In this document: one piece after another, positions 8,953 through 17,570 of the stretch
How positions within the stretch are numbered: position 1 is the stretch's first letter
Layout of the letters: each line of letters begins with the position of its first letter
Source: CBDCWT01 sp965223305
GTDB lineage: Bacteria > Planctomycetota > Planctomycetia > Pirellulales > Pirellulaceae
Reading direction: 5' to 3'
Assembly: GCA_965223305.1 (NCBI GenBank)
Contig: CBDCWT010000073.1
Coordinates: forward strand, 62,001 to 126,000
Length of the DNA stretch: 64,000 nt
The notes under the pieces: model-generated
What the model was told of the DNA's origin: nothing
Seen by the model: only the letters and a program-made list of their open reading frames with translations
Databases searched by the model: none
Translations under genes and position numbers: made by a program

Positions 8953-9538
8953 CGCCCACATAGGACATTTGGGATTTGACGCAGGTCTGCCGAAAAGCCT
9001 CCGGTCGTGAGACGCCGTTCAGACGGAACGTTTCGACGTCGTCTAGCTTAAAGACGAGATCCCCGGCATCAAACCAATGTTGGCCGGGCTGCCGGTCGAT
9101 TTCCACGGTGTCAAAGCGATCCAACTCGACCGACTTGACTTCGCCATGGTGTTGGAATCGCAAGAAGGGGAAGCTGTCGCGGGTGCCGACCTCGCTACGC
9201 AGCTCGATAACGCGGCGATTGGTCAGTACGTAGCGGGAACCGTGAAGCGGCAACCCTAGAATGGATGGCAGCAGCCGATAGAAGTAAAGCGCCAAGGCGT
9301 GGGGAATCGACAGCAGCGCCAACAGATTGCCCACGGTGAAGATGTAGAACCCTGTCTTGTTGGCGTAGAGGTTACCAAGAAAACGCCCGGAAGCGTAGGC
9401 TGCGATCGACGGCCAGACGACCATGACCGTCCTCTCTTCGACTGTGGATGGTACCACTCCTGCAATGGCCTGCTTGGTGATCAAGCGTGATTCTCCGGCA
9501 ATCGAACCCTCTGCCCGGTGGTATGTGTCGTAAGTCAC
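8915..9538 (-). CDS. Membrane protein with bacterial PH-like domain
   Basis: A 207-aa protein. Two hydrophobic segments (about residues 40-60 and 63-85) precede a soluble domain with YVLTNRRVIELRSE, the start of a bPH2-like domain as in YdbS-type proteins. The end of the fold is marked by FRLNGVSRPEAFRQ. Such proteins sit in the inner membrane with the PH-like domain in the cytoplasm; their function is poorly known. The 3' end overlaps the convergent pcp gene by 38 bases. Family assignment rests on the YVLTNRR motif and topology. Confidence 0.65.
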   Translation of the reverse strand: MTYDTYHRAEGSIAGESRLITKQAIAGVVPSTVEERTVMVVWPSIAAYASGRFLGNLYANKTGFYIFTVGNLLALLSIPHALALYFYRLLPSILGLPLHGSRYVLTNRRVIELRSEVGTRDSFPFLRFQHHGEVKSVELDRFDTVEIDRQPGQHWFDAGDLVFKLDDVETFRLNGVSRPEAFRQTCVKSQMSYVGVKQALGPVAAGA

Positions 9539-9642
9539 GAGAAGCGTAACAAACCTCGGCCGGACTGACTAGCGGGGATGCGCAGCGCGTTGCCGCCGGC
9601 CCCGTGGGATGCCCATGCACTCCCCGAGTGTGATGAACTGCC

Positions 9643-9674
9643 GATTCGTCCAAATTCTGGCGAATTCGGCTACA
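9643..9674. repeat. Dispersed repeat B (GAATTCGCCAGAATTTGG family)
   Basis: Reads CCAAATTCTGGCGAATTC followed by GGCTACA. Other copies lie at 17106-17136, 43226-43289 (two, facing each other), 32147-32209 (degenerate, three in tandem) and 50468-50494. Confidence 0.75.
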
Positions 9675-9790
9675 ACAAGTCCTTCGCGGCGTCGCATCTT
9701 ACGCCCTCCATCACGGCAACCACCGCGTGCATGAACACAAACAGCCGGCAACACTTGGTCAGGTAAACTGCATTCATGCACTTCGCCGAA

Positions 9791-9866
9791 AATCAGCCGG
9801 AATGCGTTAGCATCCGGTTTCGGTGGGAACCATGGGCCAACGCTGGCCAACGCCCAGCGGCTGATG
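9791..9866. repeat. Dispersed repeats A1 and A2 side by side
   Basis: An inverted A1 copy (GGAATGCGTTAGCATCC) is followed by an A2-like copy in which GCCAACGCTGGCCAACGCC is internally duplicated. The same A1-A2 pairing occurs at 17165-17226. Confidence 0.7.
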
Positions 9867-9947
9867 TTGCAGAAGCACGGCCACCAAGCACCGGAGTGCA
9901 TCAATCCGGCATGGTCCCGCATAGCCGCGGCGAGTATTCTAAGATGG

Positions 9948-11018
9948 ATGTCATCAAGTAGCACACCAGACGGAACACCCCAGGATGCCCAGTTCCCCGA
10001 CGGCGATTCGGGCAACAGCGGCGGCTCGCGTGACTCATGGGTTTCCGAGCCGCAGTCGTCAAGCGTGGAAGCCACGGCGGCCCCGCAAGATGGGGCCGCA
10101 GGAGAGGTCTTCGATGCCGAGTTGGCACCGCCCGGGCGACGGCCATTTCAGCTCCCCCGCCGCCGACTCCTTCCGTTCGTACTCTTCTTGCTGACGTGCC
10201 TGTCCACTTTTTTTGTCGGCGCCTGCCGTTGGGCGCCCACATTCTACTTGGGTGATTCCATCAGCCTGCGTGGCACATTGATCTCGCACTGGGACGACGG
10301 GCTGATCTACATGAGCTGCGTGCTGGCGATCCTGCTGACCCACGAGATGGGGCACTTTGTTGCCACTCTGTGCCATCGAATCCCGGCCAGCTATCCATAC
10401 TGCCTGCCGCTGCCGATTACCCCACTGGGGACGTTGGGGGCGGTGATCGGCATGGATGGGTTACGCGCCGACCGGAAGCAGATGTTCGACATTGGGATTG
10501 CCGGGCCGCTGGCGGGACTGGTGGTGGCTGTCCCCATCCTCTGGATCGGTGTCGGCCAACTCGATTTCGTCCAGCCGCGGTATGGCGTCTTCAAGCTGGA
10601 TAATCCGTTGTTCGTGAAGCTGTTACTGAACGTTCAGCAGCCGATAGGGTATGAACCCGGCAGCCCAATTTGGGCAGGGCAACTGAACCCGTATTTCATG
10701 GCGGGTTGGGTCGGCTTGCTGGTGACCGGCCTGAACATGATGCCAGTCAGTCAACTTGACGGTGGCCATATCATCTACACTCTCTTCGGCAAGAATGCTC
10801 ATTGGATTGCTCGCGGTTTCATGCTGCTGGCGGTTGTCTGGGTGATGACCGTCGGCAACCGGGCTTTTCTGCTGATGATCTTCCTGGTGATGCTTGTGGG
10901 CACCGATCACCCGCCCACCAGCAACGACGAGATGCCTCTGGGGATCTTTCGCACGATGCTCGGCTATGCGTCGCTGGTTATCCCGGTCTTTTGTTTTGCC
11001 CCTCAGGCGATTTTCTAG
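9948..11018 (+). CDS. Site-2-protease-like membrane metallopeptidase (M50)
   Basis: A 356-aa multi-pass zinc peptidase that cuts membrane substrates within the bilayer. The ATG at 9948 (MSSSSTPD) is chosen because upstream codons lie in a repeat. Residues 1-70 are a polar Ser/Gly-rich cytoplasmic or linker region. The HEMGH zinc motif is at 132-136 in a membrane helix. The second signature is NMMPVSQLDGGH at 263-274, giving the third metal ligand Asp271. AGPLAG at 185-190 is also conserved. There is no PDZ domain, so it resembles the compact FtsH-associated/YUP type rather than RseP. It overlaps the convergent EamA gene by 41 bases. Substrate unknown. Confidence 0.88.
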   Translation: MSSSSTPDGTPQDAQFPDGDSGNSGGSRDSWVSEPQSSSVEATAAPQDGAAGEVFDAELAPPGRRPFQLPRRRLLPFVLFLLTCLSTFFVGACRWAPTFYLGDSISLRGTLISHWDDGLIYMSCVLAILLTHEMGHFVATLCHRIPASYPYCLPLPITPLGTLGAVIGMDGLRADRKQMFDIGIAGPLAGLVVAVPILWIGVGQLDFVQPRYGVFKLDNPLFVKLLLNVQQPIGYEPGSPIWAGQLNPYFMAGWVGLLVTGLNMMPVSQLDGGHIIYTLFGKNAHWIARGFMLLAVVWVMTVGNRAFLLMIFLVMLVGTDHPPTSNDEMPLGIFRTMLGYASLVIPVFCFAPQAIF

Positions 11019-11931
11019 TGCCTCCTACCGGTCGAACTCCCACGGGTAGATAACGCAGCAGCAGGCCGACCAGGATCAGCATCCCGCCGGCCAACGTCCA
11101 GGCTGCCGGCGGCTGGTAGTCCGGTTCGCCGTGCCAAGCCAGAAAGACCCACAGGGGAACGAGAATCGGCTCCAGCAGCACCACTAAGGACGCCTCGTGA
11201 CCTGCCACAGATCGCAGACCGTGGGCAAATAAAAGATAAGGAAGGCCCATTTGGAAGACCCCAAAGGCCGTTAGGTAGGCGAGCTGTTCGGCCGTCGGCC
11301 AGATTCCCACGTAGACCACATAAGGGAAGAACAGCAGCGCGGTGACGGCGTGATTCAGAGCAACGATCCAGGCTGTGTCTTCACTTCGCAGCCAGCGCAG
11401 CGTCAGTACTACCCCCGCGTATCCGATTCCCGCCAAGAGTCCATAGAGCACGCCGTCTCGGGCTTGGCCGCGTAGTTCGAACGTTAGGATCAGGCCAACT
11501 CCTAACACACCGAAACCGAGCATCTGCCAATCTCGTCGACCGACAGGCTCGGACAAGGCGAGCGCCCCGATCAGGAAGACCCAGAGAGGAGCTGTGTACT
11601 GCAGCCAGATAGCGTTCGCGGCCGTGGTGGTGGTGAGTGCGGTGAGGAAACAAAAGTTCATAAAGGCAAAGGCGATCACGGCGGGGATGAGCTTCGGCGT
11701 CCAGCGAGGGCGGCGGACGAGGGGAATCAGGACTAAGCAAGCGAAAAGGGCCCGCCAAAATGCCAATAGCGGCCCGCGGATCGCCAGCTGCGATCCGGCA
11801 ACGGGCCAGCTGGAAAACACCGGCGACTTGGCAAACAGACCACTGGTGCTCCACAAGATGGCCGCTGCCAGAATCAGCAAGTATCCGGCAGAGAGCTTTC
11901 GTCTTGCGAAGCGTTGTTCTTCCAAACTCAT
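10978..11931 (-). CDS. EamA/DMT-family transporter
   Basis: A 317-aa inner-membrane protein with about ten hydrophobic helices in two halves, as in the drug/metabolite transporter superfamily. The first half starts at GYLLILAAAILWSTSGLFAK, the usual EamA repeat opening; the second half starts near GVLYGLLAGIGYAGVVLTLR. FLTALTTTTAANAIWLQYTAPLW is the conserved end-of-repeat helix pair. Members export metabolites such as amino acids; the substrate here cannot be told. Its 3' end overlaps the M50 gene convergently by 41 bases. Confidence 0.88.
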   Translation of the reverse strand: MSLEEQRFARRKLSAGYLLILAAAILWSTSGLFAKSPVFSSWPVAGSQLAIRGPLLAFWRALFACLVLIPLVRRPRWTPKLIPAVIAFAFMNFCFLTALTTTTAANAIWLQYTAPLWVFLIGALALSEPVGRRDWQMLGFGVLGVGLILTFELRGQARDGVLYGLLAGIGYAGVVLTLRWLRSEDTAWIVALNHAVTALLFFPYVVYVGIWPTAEQLAYLTAFGVFQMGLPYLLFAHGLRSVAGHEASLVVLLEPILVPLWVFLAWHGEPDYQPPAAWTLAGGMLILVGLLLRYLPVGVRPVGGTRKSPEGQNKRPG

Positions 11932-11978
11932 GGATTCCCGTTTTCGTAACTCGGGCTGCGGACTACAATCCCCGCATC

Positions 11979-13607
11979 ATGAATGCAAGCCAGAAGTACG
12001 ACTGTATCGTGATTGGCGGGGGACACAACGGCCTGGTGGCCGCCGCTTATCTAGCCAAAGCCGGCAAGTCGGTTTGCGTCCTCGAGCGTCGCTCGTTGTT
12101 GGGCGGTTGCGCCACGACTGAGGAGCTCTGGCCTGGTTACAAAGTCTCGACGGCTGCCTATGTGATCAGTCTGTTCTTGCCGGAGATTATTCGTGAGCTC
12201 AGTCTGCGGCGCTACGGTTTCGTCGTTCTGCCGCGGTCACCGTCATCGTTTACGCCCTTGCTGGACGGCCGCCATTTGATTCTCGGGCCAAACCCATCGG
12301 AGAACTACAACGAGATCGCCAAATTCAGCGAACAGGACGCGGAAAGGTATCCGCGCTACCAAGCGCTGCTGGAGCGGGTGGCTCAGGTTCTAGAGCCGGT
12401 GCTATCGGGCGCGGCTCCCGATCCGCTGCCGCTGCCCAAAGAGCGTCGTCGGATCGGCGTGGCCAAGCGGCTGCGCGACACCGGGAAGATGTGGGATCTC
12501 TACCGCGCGCTGGCAGCGTTGGAGGATGACATCACCAACGCTGTGGAGTTGCTGACCGGTGCTGCCAGGCCGATCTTGGAACGGTGGTTCGAGGCCGAGG
12601 TTCTGCGTGCGACGTTGGCCACCGACGCGGTGATCGGTGCTTTCGCCGCCCCTTCCTCACCCGGCACGGCGTACGTGCTGTTGCACCATGTGATGGGGGA
12701 GGCGGGTGGTGCTCGGGGAGTCTGGGGCTATGTGCAAGGTGGTATGGGCGGGCTAGCCCACGCGCTCGAGAAAGCCTGCGGCGACTTGCGAGTCGACATA
12801 CTCCGTGACGCGGAGGTGACGCAGATTCTCGTAGAGCGGGGACGAGCAGCCGGGGTGGTGCTGGCCAGCGGAAAGGTGCTTGAAGCCACGGTGGTGGCAT
12901 CCAGCGTTGATGCGCATCTCACTTTCGAGCGTTTTTTGGAGGCCAAGGAGCTTCCCGAGGATTTTCGCGCGGCGGTGGCTCGAATCGATTACAGTTCTGC
13001 TTCAGCGAAGATCAACTTGGCGCTCTCGGAGCCGCCTTGTTTCACCTGTTTACCCACAGCGGGTGTCGGCCCTCAGCATCACGGTACGATGCATATCGGA
13101 CCGACGCTGGATTACATCGAGCGGGCCTACGATGACGCCAAATACGGCAAGCCGAGCCGTGAACCGGTGCTCGAGATCACGATGCCTACGAGCGTCGACG
13201 ATACGGTTGCCCCGGCTGGCAAGCACTTGCTTTCGATGTTCGTTCAATATGCACCCTATCAACTGGCGGATGGGCATCATTGGGACGACATCAAGGACGG
13301 GTTCGCGGACAGCTGCATCGAGCTGCTCGCCCGGTATGCTCCGAACGTCCCCAACGCGATTGAACACCGCCAGGTTCTCAGTCCACTCGATTTGGAGCGG
13401 ACCTTTGGTTTAACCGGGGGCAATATCATGCAGGGAGCGATGCATCTTCATCAACTGTATAGTCTCCGGCCGGTAGCCGGCTGGTCGGATCACAGAACCC
13501 CCATTGCCGGCCTCTATCTTTGCGGCGCTGCCAGCCACCCAGGGGGCGGCGTCATGGGGGCCTGTGGAAAGAACGCTGCTCTGGAGATCCTGCGCGATTT
13601 CAGCTGA
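11979..13607 (+). CDS. FAD-dependent oxidoreductase, phytoene-desaturase-like (PYROXD2 type)
   Basis: A 542-aa flavoprotein. The ATG at 11979 (MNASQKYDCIVIGGG) opens right at the dinucleotide-binding fold GGGHNGLVAAAYLAKAG; the longer upstream frame runs against the EamA gene and is not used. VLERRSLLGGCATTEE is the second FAD contact. The C-terminus has GLYLCGAASHPGGGVMGACGKNAA, the typical FAD-closing segment of the CrtI-like amine-oxidase superfamily. Length and motif set match the PYROXD2/carotene-dehydrogenase-like group rather than true CrtI. No carotenoid gene is nearby, so the substrate is open. The stop overlaps the convergent gene at 13600 by eight bases. Confidence 0.85.
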   Translation: MNASQKYDCIVIGGGHNGLVAAAYLAKAGKSVCVLERRSLLGGCATTEELWPGYKVSTAAYVISLFLPEIIRELSLRRYGFVVLPRSPSSFTPLLDGRHLILGPNPSENYNEIAKFSEQDAERYPRYQALLERVAQVLEPVLSGAAPDPLPLPKERRRIGVAKRLRDTGKMWDLYRALAALEDDITNAVELLTGAARPILERWFEAEVLRATLATDAVIGAFAAPSSPGTAYVLLHHVMGEAGGARGVWGYVQGGMGGLAHALEKACGDLRVDILRDAEVTQILVERGRAAGVVLASGKVLEATVVASSVDAHLTFERFLEAKELPEDFRAAVARIDYSSASAKINLALSEPPCFTCLPTAGVGPQHHGTMHIGPTLDYIERAYDDAKYGKPSREPVLEITMPTSVDDTVAPAGKHLLSMFVQYAPYQLADGHHWDDIKDGFADSCIELLARYAPNVPNAIEHRQVLSPLDLERTFGLTGGNIMQGAMHLHQLYSLRPVAGWSDHRTPIAGLYLCGAASHPGGGVMGACGKNAALEILRDFS

Positions 13608-14259
13608 TCGCTGCTTGATAGCAGTGATCGAACAACAGTTGCCACTCCAGCTCGGCGACCGAACAGCAGAACGATTCGAGGGTACCCCGTTCACGGATCG
13701 CCACTTCACATAGATCGACGAAGCCGAACGGATCCCAGCTCGTCGGGTCGAGTCGCCGTGCGTGCTCCTCGAGAGGTGCGTCCTCGGCCAGTTGGTGGAC
13801 CTCCTGATGCAAGTCGGCGAAGACGGGATGATCGCCCACTCGACGAAACCAGTATTTGGCGTTCGAGAAGTCAGGTTCGCGACGATGCATCAGACCGTGC
13901 CAGTAACTGCCAGTGGGAGTGGCAATCGATTGGCTCATGGAATGGGACTCGTCTAGGTAGTTATGCAGCAGCCAAACGGCGGCCAAGCAGCATTCTGCCA
14001 TCGAGGTGTCCTTGAGTGGCCGACCTGCGGCGATCGAATCTACGGTGAGTGCCTTGAGCTGAGAATGGACGTGCGGGTTGGGAGTTCCAGGTCCCAGCGG
14101 TGCGGTGGCGGCGTCTCTCAACAGCGGTGCGCAGCTACCATATTTGTCGGGCTGAAAGTCGATCACCGTGAGGTCCTCTGGTGTTTCGCGACAGAGATTA
14201 TTGAACAAGGTTGGATCGGGTGTCGCCAACCGTCGATCGTACGATCGACGGGCACTCAA
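13600..14259 (-). CDS. Conserved protein of unknown function
   Basis: A 219-aa soluble protein without signal peptide or membrane helix. It contains AECCLAAVWLLHNYLDESH, then SYWHGLMHRREPDFSNAKYWFRRVG with many His, Trp and Arg residues, and DPFGFVDLC near the end. The SYWHGLMHRREPD segment resembles a protein family I have seen in planctomycetes, with no function I can name. The overlap with the oxidoreductase stop (eight bases, convergent) suggests tight packing, not a shared role. Confidence 0.7.
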   Translation of the reverse strand: MSARRSYDRRLATPDPTLFNNLCRETPEDLTVIDFQPDKYGSCAPLLRDAATAPLGPGTPNPHVHSQLKALTVDSIAAGRPLKDTSMAECCLAAVWLLHNYLDESHSMSQSIATPTGSYWHGLMHRREPDFSNAKYWFRRVGDHPVFADLHQEVHQLAEDAPLEEHARRLDPTSWDPFGFVDLCEVAIRERGTLESFCCSVAELEWQLLFDHCYQAAIS

Positions 14260-14471
14260 ACTGCCTCCACTCTAGAAAAACTGGACTATCTTTCCAACCG
14301 GCGTCCCGGCGAGTCGTTTGTCACTACCTTTGGGTGGGGGACACTGGTACACTGGCTTTGATAAGGAACCTCGAATTCGCCGGGGTTGGCGCGACGGCAA
14401 AGTGGGACGGGTACGGGCCGACTGCGATCGGATTTGTGCGAGGTTCCGGTCAGTTAGGGAGATGAACTCGG

Positions 14472-16145
14472 ATGACCGATGAACCTTCGGCAGCGTCGCC
14501 CGAAGAGGCCGCCGCGAAGCGCGAGGCGCCGGTGGAAAGTGCTGATTCAGCGACGACCACGGCTGCTCCGGCGCAGGGAAGCAGCGGTTCAGCACCAACA
14601 GCAGAACCAAGCTCCTTGTCTGCGAATCCTGAGAGCGGCACAGACTCCGCTGCTGATCCCGGGTCACCGGCAGAAGCCCCGACCTCCGCGACCGAGCTGA
14701 CTGACAGCGCGCCTCCAAACGGCGAGGCCTCCAACCAGCCGGATGTCCGGCCTCGGCGTCCCAAGATTCAAGTCGGTTCTCGCCGGGGTGATTCGAAGGA
14801 GCCGTTGCCGAGCAAACCGATGCTCGCTCAGCCCAAGCCAATTGCAGATCAAGTTGTCGAGAAGCCTGTTGAGACCGAAGAGCAAGTTCAAGCTCCAGCG
14901 GGCCAAGCCAAGGTGGCGGCGCCGACCCGCCGCACACCGCTGTCGGCGGATGAGCAGCAGGCGCTCGAAGAGGCCATCGGAGACGTCTCGATTGATGATT
15001 TGGTCAGCGGCGAGTCGACGGATCGAGCTGCGCAGGAGATCGAACTCGATTCGCGTCGCCGAGGCCAGGTTGTGCGGATTCACGGAGACAATATCTTTTT
15101 CTCCATTGGAGGGCGGAACGAGGGAGTTGCGTCCGTGCGGCAGTTCAAGGAACCGCCTGCGGTTGGCGACGATATGGAGGTAGTCGTCAAGAGTTTTCAG
15201 CCGGACGATGGCCTTTACGAATTGGCGATTCCAGGCGCAGCTGTCTCGGTCACGGATTGGTCCGACTTGACCGAAGGAGCGGTTGTCGAAGGGCGGATTA
15301 CCGGTGCCAACACAGGTGGCCTGGAGTGCATGGTCAATCAAATCCGCGGATTTATTCCGTCGAGCCAAATCGCATTGTTCCGAGTCCAGGATTTCGCGGA
15401 GTACATCGGCCAAAAGCTGGACTGCGTAGTCACCGAGGTGAATCCCCGCCGGCGGAATCTAGTGCTCAGCCACCGCGCGCTCTTAGAGCGGCAGAAAGAG
15501 GAGGCGCGCGCCAAGCTGCTGGAACAACTGGAGCCGGGTAGCATCGTCGAAGGAGTGGTGCGTAGCTTGCGCGATTTCGGCGCCTTTGTTGATCTCGGCG
15601 GAGTGGATGGACTGATCCACATCAGCCAGCTTAGTTGGGACCGGGTTAACCATCCGAGCGATGTGTTAAGCGAGGGGCAGAAAGTCAGGGTGCGGGTCGA
15701 GAAAGTCAACACTCAGACTGGCAAGATCGGATTGTCGTACCGGGAGTTGCTGGAGCACCCTTGGGCCAAGGTTGAGGACGAGCTGACGGTTGGCAGCACG
15801 GTGCGGGGTCCGGTGACACGGATTGCCAAGTTCGGTGCGTTCGTCAAGTTGGCTGCAGGCGTCGAAGGCTTGATTCACATTTCAGAAATGGCCCATGGCC
15901 GCGTGCGTCAGGTTTCGGACGTGGTCAGCGAGGGTGAAGAAATCGACGTCAAGATTCTCTCGATCGACACCGAAGCGCAACGAATCGCCCTCTCGCTGAA
16001 GGCAACGCAGCCGGAACCCGAGAAACCCGAGGGGGCGGAACCAGATCCTGAGCCGACTGCGACGGCAAGGCGCAAGCCAAAAGGGCCACTCAAAGGAGGT
16101 GTCGACCGACCGTCGGGGGGCGAAGAATTCGGCCTGAAGTGGTGA
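14472..16145 (+). CDS. S1-domain RNA-binding protein (ribosomal protein S1-like)
   Basis: A 557-aa protein. Residues 1-190 are a disordered-looking Ala/Ser/Pro/Glu-rich extension. Four S1 repeats follow at about 197-264, 272-340, 354-427 and 441-515. The last two are canonical (FGAFVDLGGVDGLIHISQLS, FGAFVKLAAGVEGLIHISEM); the first two are diverged. The C-terminal tail is Pro/Lys-rich. It should bind mRNA on or near the ribosome, or in an RNA-degradation complex. Four repeats fit the shorter S1 proteins; whether it is the main rpsA product or a paralogue cannot be decided here. The BASS transporter starts 15 bases after the stop. Confidence 0.85.
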   Translation: MTDEPSAASPEEAAAKREAPVESADSATTTAAPAQGSSGSAPTAEPSSLSANPESGTDSAADPGSPAEAPTSATELTDSAPPNGEASNQPDVRPRRPKIQVGSRRGDSKEPLPSKPMLAQPKPIADQVVEKPVETEEQVQAPAGQAKVAAPTRRTPLSADEQQALEEAIGDVSIDDLVSGESTDRAAQEIELDSRRRGQVVRIHGDNIFFSIGGRNEGVASVRQFKEPPAVGDDMEVVVKSFQPDDGLYELAIPGAAVSVTDWSDLTEGAVVEGRITGANTGGLECMVNQIRGFIPSSQIALFRVQDFAEYIGQKLDCVVTEVNPRRRNLVLSHRALLERQKEEARAKLLEQLEPGSIVEGVVRSLRDFGAFVDLGGVDGLIHISQLSWDRVNHPSDVLSEGQKVRVRVEKVNTQTGKIGLSYRELLEHPWAKVEDELTVGSTVRGPVTRIAKFGAFVKLAAGVEGLIHISEMAHGRVRQVSDVVSEGEEIDVKILSIDTEAQRIALSLKATQPEPEKPEGAEPDPEPTATARRKPKGPLKGGVDRPSGGEEFGLKW

Positions 16146-16160
16146 GTAAGAAGTCGCCAC

Positions 16161-17069
16161 ATGGACTTCGCATTTTTTGAGTATTACCTATCAGCAGCAT
16201 TGCTGGTTACCGCAATGTTGGGGATGGGGGCTACCTTGACACCGCAGGAGTTTGCCGGTGTCGTTAGGAGGCCACACGGCGTTGCAGCCGTATTGCTGGG
16301 CCAGCTCTTGGTCACCCCCTTGCTCGCAGTGGCCATCGCCTTCCTGTTGGAGCTACCGCAGGGCGTGGCCTTGGGCTTGTTGCTGATTGCGGCTCTTCCG
16401 GGCGGCTTGTTTTCGAATCTGCTGACGTTTCTCGGCAACGGCAACGTGGCCTTGTCGATTACAGCTACCGCGGTCTCGACATTCCTTTGTCTGGTCACGA
16501 CATCTGTGATTCTCCGCATCTTTGGCGGGACGCACTTTGCCGAAGGTTTGGAGATGCCGGTTGGCCGCGTGCTCTATGAGATTGCCTGCTTTCTGCTCTT
16601 GCCGCTGTTGGCTGGGATGCTGTTCCGCCGCCGCTGGCCCGAGCACGCTCCGCAGTTTAGCAAAGTGTTCGTACGCCTCAGCACGGCTTTCTTAGCGGCC
16701 TTCGTCGTCGGCGCGCTCAGCAGTGGACGCCTGTCCGTTGCAACCTACGGCTGGCAGACGCCCGTGGCCCTGTTCCTGCTTGGAGCTGCCTCGCTGTGGG
16801 TGGGAGTTGTGGCGAGCCTGCTATTCAACTTGTCAGCGGACGATCGTTTCACGGTATCGATCGAGACGCTGGTTCGTAACGGAAACCTCGGTTTACTACT
16901 CAAGGCGTCTCTGTTTCCGGCTGTCGCAGGCTCGGCCGATCCAATCGGAGACGGAGTTTTGTACGTCGTGCTGTTTTATGCTGGGCTTTCGCTGGTGATT
17001 GGCCTCTACGAAGTCTGTATGAAGCGACTCAAGTGGGGCGTGCTTTATAGCGAGCGAGCGTCGGCCTGA
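16161..17069 (+). CDS. Bile acid:sodium symporter family (BASS) transporter
   Basis: A 302-aa inner-membrane protein with about nine to ten hydrophobic helices. It shows the family's early LGMGATLTPQEFAGVVRRP (transition into helix 2), and LLIAALPGGLFSNLLTFLGNGNVALSITATA, matching the conserved crossover region that binds sodium and substrate. Members take up organic anions with sodium; the substrate is unknown. It begins 15 bases after the S1-like gene, so the two may be co-transcribed, although they share no obvious role. Confidence 0.88.
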   Translation: MDFAFFEYYLSAALLVTAMLGMGATLTPQEFAGVVRRPHGVAAVLLGQLLVTPLLAVAIAFLLELPQGVALGLLLIAALPGGLFSNLLTFLGNGNVALSITATAVSTFLCLVTTSVILRIFGGTHFAEGLEMPVGRVLYEIACFLLLPLLAGMLFRRRWPEHAPQFSKVFVRLSTAFLAAFVVGALSSGRLSVATYGWQTPVALFLLGAASLWVGVVASLLFNLSADDRFTVSIETLVRNGNLGLLLKASLFPAVAGSADPIGDGVLYVVLFYAGLSLVIGLYEVCMKRLKWGVLYSERASA

Positions 17070-17105
17070 GGGGCAGCGCCTTTAGGTACTTCTGGTAGCC
17101 TTCTG

Positions 17106-17136
17106 GTAGCCGAATTCGCCAGAATTTGGACGAATC
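17106..17136. repeat. Dispersed repeat B
   Basis: GTAGCCGAATTCGCCAGAAT followed by TTGGACGAATC; same unit as at 9643-9674 but in the opposite orientation. Confidence 0.75.
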
Positions 17137-17164
17137 AACAACCGTGTACGCCCCTCACCCCACA

Positions 17165-17226
17165 GATCAGCCGGAATGCGTTAGCATCCGGTTTGCAAAC
17201 CGTGGGCTAACGCCCAGCGGCTGATG
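17165..17226. repeat. Dispersed repeats A1 and A2 side by side
   Basis: An A1 copy (GGAATGCGTTAGCATCC) is followed within two bases by an A2 copy (AACCGTGGGCTAACGCC). The two share the half-site GCTAACGC and probably have a common origin. Confidence 0.75.
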
Positions 17227-17450
17227 CGGTGGAGTCACACCGCTAGGCAAAGCGCCTCCTGTTGATCCTGTAAATCCTGTCAACACAAACAGAATAAAGA
17301 CATAAACGTCAACCTTCTCCAGTGCGTTGAACGTCGCTGCCTGCCTCGTGACGTTGATCCAGTGCAGGCCATAGCTGCGGAACGCTCATGGCGATTCTCT
17401 ACAAAATTAGCACTGGCTAACAGCTAGTTTCCTATCGCTCGCTACTCCGC

Positions 17451-17471
17451 TACAATTACTACCGGGGTAGT
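17451..17471 (+). promoter_or_regulatory. Candidate -10 element with overlapping palindromic operator
   Basis: TACAAT (17451-17456) resembles a -10 box and is followed at once by the palindrome ACTACC-GG-GGTAGT (17458-17471). It lies about 100 bases upstream of the thioredoxin-like gene. A clear -35 box was not seen. CTAC/GTAG half-sites are reminiscent of BlaI/MecI-type operators, but no such regulator is in the window. Confidence 0.3.
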
Positions 17472-17570
17472 TGTCACGGTCCGGCCGTTCAAGACGGCGT
17501 CCCGCGCGCCTGAATCGCGGGCTGCCATGCGGCTACTCGAGTTGCGAATGCTAAGTGAGGAGAGTCTCAA

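Larger units (their letters stand above)
9539..9947. other. Repeat-bearing spacer
   Basis: About 410 bases between divergent genes. It holds repeat B (9643-9674), repeat A1 inverted (9791-9820) and an A2-like copy directly after it (9835-9866). The frame of the following M50 gene is open back to 9864, but that part consists of repeat and is not counted as coding. Confidence 0.6.
17070..17570. other. Spacer with repeats and a candidate regulatory region
   Basis: About 500 bases without a gene. The first part holds repeat B (17106-17136), A1 (17165-17194), A2 (17197-17226) and a fragment of the TCCTGTTGATCCTGTAAATCC repeat (near 17260-17282) that recurs near 50211. The second part, from about 17400, is lower in G+C and carries a possible -10 element and a palindrome upstream of the thioredoxin-like gene. 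Confidence 0.6.
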
